Counted from the first letter of the stretch, positions 33,301 to 39,544 are shown. The stretch: 39,544 bases of DNA from Chloroflexota bacterium (GCA_023434145.1 JAEYTI010000358.1:1-39544), one strand, 5' to 3'. Numbers and translations: made by a program. The notes: a model not told the origin generated them from the letters alone.

Positions 33301-34716
33301 GCCACGCTCGAGGATTTCCTCACCGGCGTTGCCGCTGGATTCGCGCAGCACGAGCGTTCTGCCCCCCTCATCGGTCAGGTAGATGCCAACGTGGTAGAAG
33401 CCAAACCGCTCAGCAATCAGATCGGAGGTGCGGGCGAGCGTGTCGCTGAGGCGCGTCGTCGAAGATGCAAGCTGTGCTACCTCGGCGGCGATCCGAATCT
33501 GGCGGGTACGGTTTTCTACAACGGCCTCTAGCGAGCGATACATATTGCTCAGGTCCTCGGCCATTTTGTTGAAGGATCGCGCCAGCATACCCAATTCATC
33601 GCGCCGGTTGATCCGCGCGCGGGCTTCCCAATTGCCTTTCGAAAAATGCTCGGCTACCTGTGAAAGTTGTACCAGAGGTTTGACCAAACGGCTGGTAGCC
33701 AGGTAAATGAGCGTAGACGAGATGATCAGTGAAACAAATAAAAGCAGGTATGTGTACGGATCGTAAGGGTTTTGCTCTTCTGCCAAAGCCTGCACCGAAG
33801 CAGTGAGCAAAATGCCCACATTGTACTTGGGCAACCATTCGGCCTGCCCTATCACCCGCATGTTGTTGTAGGAGATCGCTTCGACTGCTTGCCGGGTCCG
33901 GTTTTCGGTGATCATTGGGCGCAGCTCTTCAGCGAGACCGGGGTTATCGGGCAGCGGCATCAGCAGGCCAAACTGACCAGCTTCCACAAGCTGTGTGTCG
34001 CTGGTAAAGTAGTTGGTTTGGGCGCTCTTGATAAATGCGCTCGAGTCCTTCAGCGTGCGGTAGAGCAGGTCCGAAGTGGAAACGGCGGCGATGGTCGCAA
34101 CGTGCTGGCCCGACTCATCAGTGACAGGACGCGATATTACCAGGGCAAGTTTGTTCTGGTAGCCGGGAATTTCGTTAAAGAAAAAAGTGCTCTTGTTCTG
34201 GCCCGATAGCCCCAATAACGAAGGCTGGGTGAGCGTTTCTCCGCCAAGCCCAAGCACCCAGGATTCGTCGGAGGTAAATATTACGGTGCCGTCCGGGCGG
34301 TAGATCAGCATATGATTGAATAAGCCGGAACCTCGGCCTGACAGGGTGCGCTCAAATTCGAGGCGAACCGATGTGCGTGCAATGGAGTAATCCACGCTGT
34401 ATTTTGGGAAATTCAGCAGGGTGAACAAATGCCCCTGAAAGCTCTCACCGGTCACCAGGCTGTCAAAAACGATTTCGCGGGTACTGACGTACTCTTCCAG
34501 GGTGGTCACCTGGTTGCGCACGATAGTTTCCATCTGTGCGGTGACTTGCTGACGCATCGTCGCTTGCGCGCGGACAGCGGTGAGCGTACTAATGAGGATG
34601 AACGGAATCAGGGAGATGACCAGCATCATCACCAGCGACGAGCGAACAATACTGCCCTTCGAACGCCATTCGTTGATGCGGTTCAGCAACCCGAGCTTAT
34701 GAATCCATCGCAGCAT
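30325..34716 (-). CDS. Large Cache-HAMP-GAF-PAS-GAF membrane sensor without kinase (1463 aa)
   Basis: TM1 (about 27-49) and TM2 (about 323-343) bracket a 270-residue extracytoplasmic region typical of double-Cache sensors. HAMP (about 344-396), GAF1 (418-562), a divergent GAF2 (580-730), GAF3 (745-900), PAS (911-1030, with the usual IIQRDVTELKRAEAL exit helix), GAF4 (1045-1200) and GAF5 (1215-1365) follow. The module VTSKIRHSVNLEAILETSAREIANALG comes next, then a Ser/Asn/Gly-rich tail. GAF4 is strikingly like the last GAF of the 1762-aa kinase (SIFLLDxSGxYAxxRESTG, NPLLPETRxE). No kinase or cyclase domain exists. AGGAG lies five bases before the ATG. It would gather one external and several internal cues. 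Confidence 0.93.
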   Translation of the reverse strand: MLRWIHKLGLLNRINEWRSKGSIVRSSLVMMLVISLIPFILISTLTAVRAQATMRQQVTAQMETIVRNQVTTLEEYVSTREIVFDSLVTGESFQGHLFTLLNFPKYSVDYSIARTSVRLEFERTLSGRGSGLFNHMLIYRPDGTVIFTSDESWVLGLGGETLTQPSLLGLSGQNKSTFFFNEIPGYQNKLALVISRPVTDESGQHVATIAAVSTSDLLYRTLKDSSAFIKSAQTNYFTSDTQLVEAGQFGLLMPLPDNPGLAEELRPMITENRTRQAVEAISYNNMRVIGQAEWLPKYNVGILLTASVQALAEEQNPYDPYTYLLLFVSLIISSTLIYLATSRLVKPLVQLSQVAEHFSKGNWEARARINRRDELGMLARSFNKMAEDLSNMYRSLEAVVENRTRQIRIAAEVAQLASSTTRLSDTLARTSDLIAERFGFYHVGIYLTDEGGRTLVLRESSGNAGEEILERGDRVEINHSTLLGWVASTNQPRVIFDTQHDHFFRPDDLLPDTLSEVAVPISIGSEVLGVLSIQSTLLDAFDEELVSVIQTLANQISGTLQNNRLLEATQVSYQETVLLYRATRQVTQSRSEAEVMQSVVDTLIQLPFLGAILSLEGENFKINVLTDSKAGRVDKSLQSLNIPVGRMAETLTESRMVLVQDINQASGYENMLSFLLRRGCRSAALIAVLENGNLSKVLALGSRDERGLTQPILQPYANLAEVVGASLEKFRVLNTLQQRLAELQILASFAQAVTAETNLSDLYRVLHQQVIQTLGADLEFAVAIYHEKSGQIEFPYFVEKGVAQTVLPSQLGEGLTSVIIETQKPLLLENRRAIQAYSTKKVGQSARSWLGVPLMFANQIIGAVILQDVENENRFNQDDLNLFMALAPQISTSVRNAQLYTETQQALLAYDQERFLLNTLLDSMPEGISFKDLNGKYIRASESIARIFNQPTEDLVGKTDFDLMDSESAEKIFREEQAVMENDEAEIGLIQYYVQNGKESWAHTSRIPIRTRDGQPYGLLIIQRDVTELKRAEALSQRRAEQVLTAAEIARDTTGTLDVELLLGKAINLVRERFGFYHASIFLLDNSGDYAILRESTGLAGEQMRRANHRLAVGSRSIVGTVTLNGEPLIINNVMNDPTHFANPLLPETRSELAIPLKIGERILGAIDVQSTQVNAFNSEDVAVLQILADQLAVAVSNGEMFARTNELLTKHRLLREVSIAASATNSLEDALLNVIKKLLEAKVCDRIGIMLMEPDGRLHVRASAGYEGESHNSLSVAIGEGITGIAGQAKRPIRVPDTMLEKSYLLIDPKVRSELAIPILFGDELLGVLNLESTEAYDFDDNDEEILSALGNNIGGVIANIRLVSQVRQQVIRERQLYEVTSKIRHSVNLEAILETSAREIANALGARRAHIQITAGDVTTQDSSEQPSQIWESKESPNSSTNGKGTNGLTNSRDNGHEVDA

Positions 34717-34757
34717 ACGTTCTCCTCACGTCTCTCGGTTAGGTCGGGCTTTGGTGC

Positions 34758-35159
34758 TTAATAGCTCATCTCCCAAACGGGCTCGCCGCTGAGGATGCGC
34801 TGAATTTGATCGGGGAACCGGTCTGGGTCGAGCGGTTTGCCAAGGAAACCATCAAAACCCGACTGGCGGGCCTTATTCATCTGCTCGTCGCTGGCTTCGG
34901 CGGTTACCGCGATCACCGGCACATCCTTGAGACGGGGTGATTGGCGAACCTTGCGCAGCGCGCTGTAACCATCCTCGTATGGCAAGCGGATGTCCATCAG
35001 GATCAGATCGACTTTGGGGAGCGTATCGGCGTACTCCACCACTTCGTATCCTGACGTTTTCCACTCGCAGTGAATGCCCAAAAAGCCCAGCATGCGGGCG
35101 ATCAGGACGAAATTCGAGACATTATCTTCAACTACTAGGACGACTGCGTCTTTTACCAT
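34758..35159 (-). CDS. Single-domain response regulator (receiver, 133 aa)
   Basis: A CheY-like receiver with acidic pocket E11-D12 (VVEDN), phospho-acceptor D56 in LILMDIRLPYEDG, T86 (AVTAEAS) and K108 (FLGKPL). It has no output domain, only a short tail ending in WEMSY. LMDIRLPxxDGY is the DivK/CheY-like style found in phosphorelay intermediates. It lies 41 bp upstream of the large Cache-GAF sensor and 93 bp downstream of another receiver gene, both on the same strand. It likely receives phosphoryl groups from the operon's only kinase. Confidence 0.93.
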   Translation of the reverse strand: MVKDAVVLVVEDNVSNFVLIARMLGFLGIHCEWKTSGYEVVEYADTLPKVDLILMDIRLPYEDGYSALRKVRQSPRLKDVPVIAVTAEASDEQMNKARQSGFDGFLGKPLDPDRFPDQIQRILSGEPVWEMSY

Positions 35160-35215
35160 GATGTATTTTCTGTTTATTCCCCAGCCTGTTGCGAGCCAGA
35201 ACTTGTGGCCCGCTG

Positions 35216-35244
35216 ATAAAAACGTGACCTCCAGATGGAAGGTC
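35216..35244 (-). terminator. Possible attenuator between the two receiver genes
   Basis: On the minus strand GACCTTCCA and TGGAGGTC pair with one bulged U and a tight loop (35244-35226), followed by ACG and five U (35222-35218). It lies in the 93-bp gap after the first receiver gene. It could make part of the transcripts stop early, giving more of the first receiver than of the large sensors. Confidence 0.4.
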
Positions 35245-35252
35245 GCGTGCTG

Positions 35253-35624
35253 TTAACCGATAAACTGTTCCACCTGTTCCTGAAACCTGTCTACGTCGAT
35301 CGGTTTTTCAATGTAGCCGTCGCACCCGGCGCTCAAGGTGCGCTCGCGATCGCCTTTCATTACGTTGGCAGTGATCGCCACAATCGGCACGCCGATCAGG
35401 TTCGGCATCATTTTTAGTTCATTGGTCAGGGTATACCCGTCTACGTCGGGCATGTTGATGTCCATCAAAATCAGGTCGGGCCGGATTGTCTGGACCAGCG
35501 CACGGGCTTTGGCAGCATTCTCTGCCTCAACAACCTGATATCCAAATGCCATCAGCAGCCTGCGAACGAGCATGCGATTATCGGGATTGTCTTCCACGTG
35601 CAAGACGAGCTTTTCATCTCCCAT
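35253..35624 (-). CDS. Single-domain response regulator (receiver, 123 aa), first gene of sensor operon
   Basis: A complete CheY/DivK-like receiver: E11-D12 (HVEDNPDN), phospho-acceptor D55 in LILMDINMPDVDG, T85 (AITANV) and K107 (IEKPID). The DINMPDVDGY and KPIDVDRF motifs are typical of stand-alone receivers that relay phosphate or switch a partner by binding. There is no DNA-binding or enzymatic domain. GGGGAG lies about ten bases before the ATG. The gene follows a promoter at 35749-35778 after an untranslated leader of about 118 nt and opens the operon ending with the PLP enzyme-receiver fusion. Confidence 0.93.
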   Translation of the reverse strand: MGDEKLVLHVEDNPDNRMLVRRLLMAFGYQVVEAENAAKARALVQTIRPDLILMDINMPDVDGYTLTNELKMMPNLIGVPIVAITANVMKGDRERTLSAGCDGYIEKPIDVDRFQEQVEQFIG

Positions 35625-35719
35625 GTTGGGCTATCTCCCCTCTCGTGAAGATTCACAACCGCACCGGACGGTTGTAATGCGATAGTGGATTACCACCTTG
35701 TATTGTCGAAAATAGCAGG

Positions 35720-35735
35720 ATTGTACAAGTACAAT
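35720..35735. promoter_or_regulatory. Palindromic operator-like site at the operon promoter
   Basis: ATTGTAC-AA-GTACAAT is a perfect 7-2-7 palindrome. It lies about 7-22 bp downstream of the predicted transcription start, where a bound dimeric regulator would block transcription. No matching site stood out elsewhere in the window. Confidence 0.5.
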
Positions 35736-35748
35736 TTTACTCTGTTCC

Positions 35749-35778
35749 ATTATATCGAGGGTTACAGGCGGCTCACAA
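35749..35778 (-). promoter_or_regulatory. Sigma70-like promoter of the sensor operon
   Basis: On the minus strand TTGTGA (35778-35773, 4 of 6 consensus bases) is followed after 18 bp by a perfect TATAAT (35754-35749). The predicted start is near 35742, about 118 nt before the first receiver gene. Confidence 0.6.
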
Positions 35779-35960
35779 ATCCTTTGCACTTTTGTTAGCA
35801 CCGCTGCTTTTCGTGTAGTGACCGTTGTATCTATATCCATCGCAGCCCACTGCAAGAGATACAGCCAACAGGAAGTGCAATATTCCGGCCAGACCAATGG
35901 CTTCCGTTTAATGGTAGGGAGGTTTATTGTCGATGACTATAAAACGAGCATAAAACAATC

Positions 35961-36761
35961 TTACTGTGCTGTAAGGGCTTCCACCAGTTCGGCAAGGTCA
36001 CGCATTACATAATCCGGCTGGAAGGGCGAGCCGGGCACGTCATCGGGCAGCGTTTCCCCAGAGAGTACCAGTACAGTCGTCAGCCCGGTTTTGCCCAATG
36101 CAATATCGGTGTACAGCCGGTCGCCGACCATGCACATCGATTCGACCGGCATTTGCAGCTTCTCGGTCAGCGCCTCTACAATGGGCGCATATGGCTTACC
36201 GACGATCAGGTCGGGCTGCTTGCCGGTGGAAGCGGCGATCATCGCCATCATCGCTCCGATGTCGGGCATGAAGCCGGTCTCGGTGGGGCAGTTGATGTCG
36301 GGGTGGGTGGCGATGTAGGGCACGCCGGCGACGATCAGATCGCACAGCCGCCAGATTTTTTCATAGGTGAGGGTGGTATCAAACCCCAGTACGGCGAAAT
36401 CGGGCCGGCCAGTGGTGGTGAGGGCAAAACCGTGCGCAGCGAACTCGCGCTCCAGGGCCGGGGTGCCTACGACGTATAACGACGCGCCGGGCTTCTGCTT
36501 CTTGAGCGTGATGGCCGTCGCCTCCCCAGAGGTAAAGAACTGCTCCTCCGGCAGATCTAGCCCAAAGCTGCGCAGTTTCTTGGCGTAGTCGGCGCGCGTG
36601 CGCGAGGAGTTGTTAGTGAGGAACAGGAACGGGATACCCCGCTGATGGAACAGGTCAATGAGCTCTAATGCGCCGGGCAGCAGTTTTCTGCCCAGGTAGA
36701 ACGTGCCGTCCATATCCAATAAAAAGCAGCGTGTGCCAGCGAGCCGGGAAGAAGAGGGCAT
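35961..36761 (-). CDS. HAD-superfamily hydrolase, subclass IIA (NagD-like phosphatase)
   Basis: The 266-residue protein has the HAD motif I LLDMDGTFYLG (nucleophile D16, acid/base D18) and motif II LTNNSSRTRADY. A NagD-type C2 cap in the middle includes VVGTPALEREFAAHGF and THPDINCPTETGFMPDIGAM. Motifs III/IV are IVGKPYAPIVEALTEKL and MVGDRLYTDIALGKTGLTTVLVLSGE. Family members dephosphorylate nucleotides, sugar phosphates or phosphoglycolate; the substrate is not predictable here. ATG 36761 has GGAG eight bases upstream; the in-frame TTG seven codons earlier is less likely. It is divergent from the ABC exporter genes. Confidence 0.93.
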   Translation of the reverse strand: MPSSSRLAGTRCFLLDMDGTFYLGRKLLPGALELIDLFHQRGIPFLFLTNNSSRTRADYAKKLRSFGLDLPEEQFFTSGEATAITLKKQKPGASLYVVGTPALEREFAAHGFALTTTGRPDFAVLGFDTTLTYEKIWRLCDLIVAGVPYIATHPDINCPTETGFMPDIGAMMAMIAASTGKQPDLIVGKPYAPIVEALTEKLQMPVESMCMVGDRLYTDIALGKTGLTTVLVLSGETLPDDVPGSPFQPDYVMRDLAELVEALTAQ

Positions 36762-36843
36762 TTGGGATACTCCAATCTGCAAACGGACCAGTGAAGATGG
36801 TTGTGAATTCCTCCTATTCTAGCACCTGTCTCGTTAAGCCCGG

Positions 36844-36871
36844 TTTGCATCGACCCAATTCGCATTACAAT
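36844..36871 (+). promoter_or_regulatory. Promoter of the ABC exporter operon, possibly leaderless
   Basis: TTTGCA (36844-36849) and TACAAT (36866-36871) are 16 bp apart. The ATG at 36878 lies seven bases after the -10 box, just where transcription should begin, and no ribosome binding site precedes it. Confidence 0.5.
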
Positions 36872-36877
36872 ACGATT

Positions 36878-37882
36878 ATGCCATCGATCACCGTGACAAA
36901 TCTACAAAAGACCTTTTTAAGCAAGCGCAAAGCTGCCGGGCTGGGTGGAAGCATGCGCGCTTTGTTTCACCCGCAATACAGCAGCGTTGAAGCCGTGCGC
37001 GGTTTGTCCTTCGAAATGGAATCGGGCGAGCTGCTGGGCTTTATCGGACCGAACGGCGCGGGCAAGTCGACTACCATTAAGATCCTGACGGGAATCCTGC
37101 ACCCGACCGGCGGTGAAGCCTCGGTGCTGAGTTTTACCCCCTGGAAAGATCGCCAGCAGCTTGCTTATCACATCGGCACGGTGTTCGGGCAGCGCCCGCA
37201 GCTTTGGTATCACCTGCCCGCGGTGGATACGTTCCTGCTGTTCGGCAAGATCTATGAGATGGAAGACGCCGAAGTGAAGCGCCGCATCAGTTTTCTCTCG
37301 GAAGCATTTGGCATCGCTGACCTATTGGAAACGCCGGTGCGCAAGCTCTCGCTGGGCCAGCGCATGCGCTGTGAGGTGGCAGCATCCATGCTGCATAAGC
37401 CCAGGCTGCTGCTGCTGGATGAGCCTTCCATTGGCCTGGACGTGGTGGCAAAGCAGCAGATCCGCGACTCGATCCGCACCATGAGCCAGGAAGAGGGCGT
37501 GGGCGTGCTGCTTACTTCGCACGATGCGGGAGATCTCGCCGCGCTGTGCAAGCGCGTGATCATTGTCAACCACGGGCAGATCGTGTACCAGGATAAGGTC
37601 TCGAACCTGAAGCGCCGATTCCTCACCCGCAAGCTGGTGGAAGTGCGCTTTGCCGAGGAAGTGCAGCCCGATTTTGCAATTCCGGGCGCGGAGACACTAA
37701 AGACCGGGCACTACGGTGTGAAGCTTCAGTTTGATACACACCATACCTCGGTAGACAGCGTGCTGGCAGGCATCACTCAGCGCGGATCGGTGGTCGATAT
37801 TACCATCTCCGACCCGCCGCTGGAAGAAGTGATCGCGAAAATTTACCAGGAGGGGCTCGCGCATGAACCGGCAGCTCCATAA
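36878..37882 (+). CDS. ABC transporter ATP-binding protein (ABC-2 export type)
   Basis: This 334-residue ATPase has Walker A GPNGAGKST (57-65), Q-loop GTVFGQRPQLWYHLP (Q105), signature LSLGQRMR (157-164), Walker B LLLLDEPSIGLD (177-188) and switch histidine in LLTSHDAGD. The N-terminal extension LSKRKAAGLGGSMRALFHPQYSSVEAV and the WYHLPAVDTFLLFGKIY segment are typical of the uncharacterised ABC-2 exporter ATPases that pair with two different permeases. A C-terminal extension (about 240-334) is probably regulatory. ATG 36878 is chosen since homology starts there and a -10 box lies just upstream; a longer frame would run through the promoter and the HAD gene. It overlaps the first permease gene by 20 bp. 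Confidence 0.93.
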   Translation: MPSITVTNLQKTFLSKRKAAGLGGSMRALFHPQYSSVEAVRGLSFEMESGELLGFIGPNGAGKSTTIKILTGILHPTGGEASVLSFTPWKDRQQLAYHIGTVFGQRPQLWYHLPAVDTFLLFGKIYEMEDAEVKRRISFLSEAFGIADLLETPVRKLSLGQRMRCEVAASMLHKPRLLLLDEPSIGLDVVAKQQIRDSIRTMSQEEGVGVLLTSHDAGDLAALCKRVIIVNHGQIVYQDKVSNLKRRFLTRKLVEVRFAEEVQPDFAIPGAETLKTGHYGVKLQFDTHHTSVDSVLAGITQRGSVVDITISDPPLEEVIAKIYQEGLAHEPAAP

Positions 37883-38690
37883 AACCAGCTTCACGCAGGC
37901 GTTAAGCAAATACTGGTACATCTTTCAGATCCAGGTGCTCAATTCGCTGGCTTACCCCGGCGAGTTGATTGGCCGCAGCCTGATGATCATCCCGTTTATG
38001 TGGATCTTCGCTCAACTGTGGAAGGTAACTTATGCCGCCGCCGGAACGGGTGAGATCAACGGCCTGACGCTGCAAGATACACTGTGGTACTTGGTGATCA
38101 CGGAAACAATCGAGTTGAGCCGCCCGCGCGTTGGCAACAACATCGCCGACGCAGTGAAAGATGGCTCGATTGCCTACGTGCTGAATAAGCCGTACAACTT
38201 CCTGCTGTACCAATTCAGCACCAGTATGGCCGATACGGTATTTCGCGCGGTGATGAATGCCATCTTCGGCGGGTTGGTGATGTGGGCATTGATCGGCCCG
38301 CCGCCTAGCCTGTGGGTGGGGCTGCTGTTCGCCATCCCAGCGGTGATTGGCGCGTGGGTGCTCAACTACTGTGTTGCTGTGTTGATAGGGCTGGCAGCGT
38401 TTGTGGCCGAGGACGTGAACGCTTTTCAATGGATCTTGCAGAAGCTGTCCTTTATCTTCGGCGGCCTGTTAATCCCCCTGGATTTCTACCCGGCATGGCT
38501 GCGGTCGATTGCCGATTTACTGCCGTTCTCGGCCATGGTTTATGCGCCCGCGCGGTTGTTCGTTACGCCCACGCTTGAAGGGCTGCTCAACACGCTGGGG
38601 ATGCAGCTTGCATGGATCCTGGCGCTTGGTTTGCTGACCGTGCTGGCATACCGGCGCGGCGTTTCTGCGTTGACGATTAACGGCGGGTAA
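37863..38690 (+). CDS. ABC-2 type transporter permease subunit 1
   Basis: The 275-residue protein has about six TM helices (LIGRSLMIIPFMWIFAQLWKV, ADTVFRAVMNAIFGGLVMWALI, LWVGLLFAIPAVIGAWVLNYCVAVLIGL, ILQKLSFIFGGLLIPLDFYP, LLPFSAMVYAPARLFV and LAWILALGLLTVLAYRRG). The central FWIxDxxxF-like region VAEDVNAFQWILQKLSFIFGGLLIPLDFYPAWL is diagnostic of ABC-2 permeases that pair with this ATPase type. The ATG is preceded by GGAGGGG and overlaps the ATPase gene end. It should form a heterodimeric pore with the following permease. The substrate is unknown (lipid, peptide or polysaccharide are options). Confidence 0.92.
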   Translation: MNRQLHKTSFTQALSKYWYIFQIQVLNSLAYPGELIGRSLMIIPFMWIFAQLWKVTYAAAGTGEINGLTLQDTLWYLVITETIELSRPRVGNNIADAVKDGSIAYVLNKPYNFLLYQFSTSMADTVFRAVMNAIFGGLVMWALIGPPPSLWVGLLFAIPAVIGAWVLNYCVAVLIGLAAFVAEDVNAFQWILQKLSFIFGGLLIPLDFYPAWLRSIADLLPFSAMVYAPARLFVTPTLEGLLNTLGMQLAWILALGLLTVLAYRRGVSALTINGG

Positions 38691-38701
38691 GGGGTGGTGC
38701 G

Positions 38702-39484
38702 ATGAAAGAACTGCAATTTTTACTCGCTGTTTGGAAGACCAATTTGCAGTCGAACATGGAATACCGCGTATCGTTCCTGATGCAAGTGCTGGGGATGATG
38801 CTCAACAACGCCTTTTACTTCCTCATCTGGGTGATCTTCTTCGACCGCTTCCGCTCGGTACAGGGCTGGGGCCTGAGCGATATGTACGTTACCTTTGGCA
38901 TCACTGCCAGCGCGTTTGGGCTGGTGGCACTGTTCTTTGGCAATGCACTCTTCCTGGGCGATATCATCACCAAAGGCCGTATGGACTACTACCTTTCTTT
39001 CCCGCGCCCGGTACTGCTGCACGCCGTCGCCAGCCGGTCTGTTGCCAGCGGTCTAGGAGACCTTACCTATGGCTTTATCAGCTTTGCGGCTTCAGGCACC
39101 TTCACCTGGGAGGGTCTGGCGCGGTTTGTGGTTGCAGTGCTGCTGGCGGCGGTGGTCTTCGCTTCCTTTATGATGATTATCCAGAGCCTGGCATTCTGGA
39201 TCGGCACGACCAGCTACATCTCCGGCCTGGCGATGAACGCCATGATTACCTTCGCCATCTACCCCATCTCGCTGTTCGATACCGGCGCAAGGTTAATCCT
39301 GTTCACCCTCATTCCCGCCGCGCTGATGGGCGCAGTTCCGGCGGCATTTGTTCACAGCTTTGGCTGGGATACACTTGCCGAACTTTTTGCCGGGGCTATG
39401 GCGCTTCTGGGGCTGGCAATTGCAATTTTTAAGATCGGCCTGCGCCGTTACGAAAGCGGAAGCGCCATCCAGGTGGAGGTGTAA
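38702..39484 (+). CDS. ABC-2 type transporter permease subunit 2
   Basis: The 260-residue protein has six predicted TM helices and the family segments VSFLMQVLGMMLNNAFYFLIWVIFF, WGLSDMYVTFGITASAFGL and FWIGTTSYISGLAMNAMITFAIYPISLF, followed by LILFTLIPAALMGAVPAAFV. It matches the second, shorter permease of the same exporter class, including the GxxDYYLSFPRP loop (KGRMDYYLSFPRPVLLHAV). It starts 11 bp after the first permease gene with GGGGTGG upstream. A hairpin without U run follows the stop. Together the three genes make a complete transporter. Confidence 0.92.
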   Translation: MKELQFLLAVWKTNLQSNMEYRVSFLMQVLGMMLNNAFYFLIWVIFFDRFRSVQGWGLSDMYVTFGITASAFGLVALFFGNALFLGDIITKGRMDYYLSFPRPVLLHAVASRSVASGLGDLTYGFISFAASGTFTWEGLARFVVAVLLAAVVFASFMMIIQSLAFWIGTTSYISGLAMNAMITFAIYPISLFDTGARLILFTLIPAALMGAVPAAFVHSFGWDTLAELFAGAMALLGLAIAIFKIGLRRYESGSAIQVEV

Positions 39485-39490
39485 AGGGAA

Positions 39491-39520
39491 CGCGACGCCT
39501 GGGGGTTGGCAGGCGTCGCG
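39491..39520. terminator. GC-rich hairpin after the ABC exporter operon
   Basis: Perfect 11-bp arms CGCGACGCCTG (39491-39501) and CAGGCGTCGCG (39510-39520) enclose an 8-nt loop, starting six bases after the permease stop. TGGGGAGAGA follows rather than a T run, so termination would have to be U-tract independent. Confidence 0.6.
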
Positions 39521-39544
39521 TGGGGAGAGAACGGAGCGTATTAT

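Larger units (their letters stand above)
35625..35960. other. Regulatory intergenic region upstream of the sensor operon
   Basis: This 336-bp gap holds the operon promoter, a palindromic operator-like site and a leader hairpin (ACAACCG-caccgga-CGGTTGT, 35655-35675, 7-bp arms). Short frames across it lack ribosome binding sites and are not convincing genes. The part 35780-35960, next to the end of the HAD gene, shows nothing recognisable. Confidence 0.6.

Noticed and set aside
23828..34716. Hidden kinase, GGDEF, HD or methyl-accepting output domains in the four large sensors
   Set aside because: No H-box, N/G boxes, GGDEF, HD or chemoreceptor hairpin motif can be seen; each ends shortly after its last GAF-like unit.
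35631..35897. An 88-codon minus-strand frame in the region before the sensor operon
   Set aside because: It spans the promoter and operator-like palindrome and has no ribosome binding site or recognisable sequence.
36668..36877. Upstream extension of the ABC ATPase by 70 codons
   Set aside because: The extension runs antisense through the HAD gene and over the promoter, with no homology-like sequence before MPSITV.

Overview
The window looks like chromosomal DNA of a GC-rich, non-model bacterium, most likely Chloroflexota (Anaerolineae-like). The pointers are the GAF sensor subtype that recurs through the middle of the window, a ChlI-like magnesium chelatase subunit outside any pigment cluster, housekeeping proteins such as RsmD with APPQY in place of the usual DPPY, and promoter-adjacent start codons that suggest leaderless mRNAs. 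This placement is inferred from protein flavour, not from a marker gene. I see no insertion sequence, prophage, CRISPR array or rRNA.

Layout. 1-123: tail of an unidentified gene. 153-653: Nudix hydrolase, convergent with a minus-strand operon (3807 to 689) encoding a ChlI-like AAA+ ATPase, a small TPR protein, a uroporphyrinogen-decarboxylase-family protein and RsmD. 3834-5248: a UDP-glucuronate-decarboxylase-like enzyme coupled to a GtrA-type membrane protein. 5305-7713: two lipoproteins. 7807-9791: scpB and an RsuA/RluB-type pseudouridine synthase with a very long RG/S/P-rich tail. 9936-11720: a NERD-like membrane protein and plsX. 11871-11952: tRNA-Leu(GAG) with a consensus promoter and its own terminator. 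12410-14790: a histidine kinase with an N-terminal receiver, followed by an OmpR-type response regulator. 14795-14923: a nested palindromic element. 14982-15923: an EamA transporter.

The centrepiece is a minus-strand operon of about 19.5 kb (35624 down to 16079). In transcription order it encodes: two single-domain receivers; a 1463-aa Cache-HAMP-GAF-PAS-GAF sensor; two six-TM GAF sensors (565 and 573 aa); a 1010-aa TM-Cache-HAMP-GAF sensor; an orphan ParA-type ATPase; a 1762-aa soluble hybrid histidine kinase with PAS, five full GAFs plus a half-GAF, and two receivers; and a threonine-synthase-like PLP enzyme fused to a receiver domain. Most junctions are 4-bp ATGA overlaps. Four sensors lack any kinase or other output domain, yet all end in the same module of about 45 residues. 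A plausible reading is a membrane sensor assembly that funnels several inputs into one kinase, is positioned by ParA, and has a metabolic enzyme as a phosphorylation target. That reading is inference; the gene order and domain architectures are visible in the sequence. A sigma70-like promoter with a palindromic operator-like site precedes the operon.

35961-39484: a NagD-like HAD phosphatase, then on the plus strand a three-gene ABC-2-type exporter (ATPase and two permeases).
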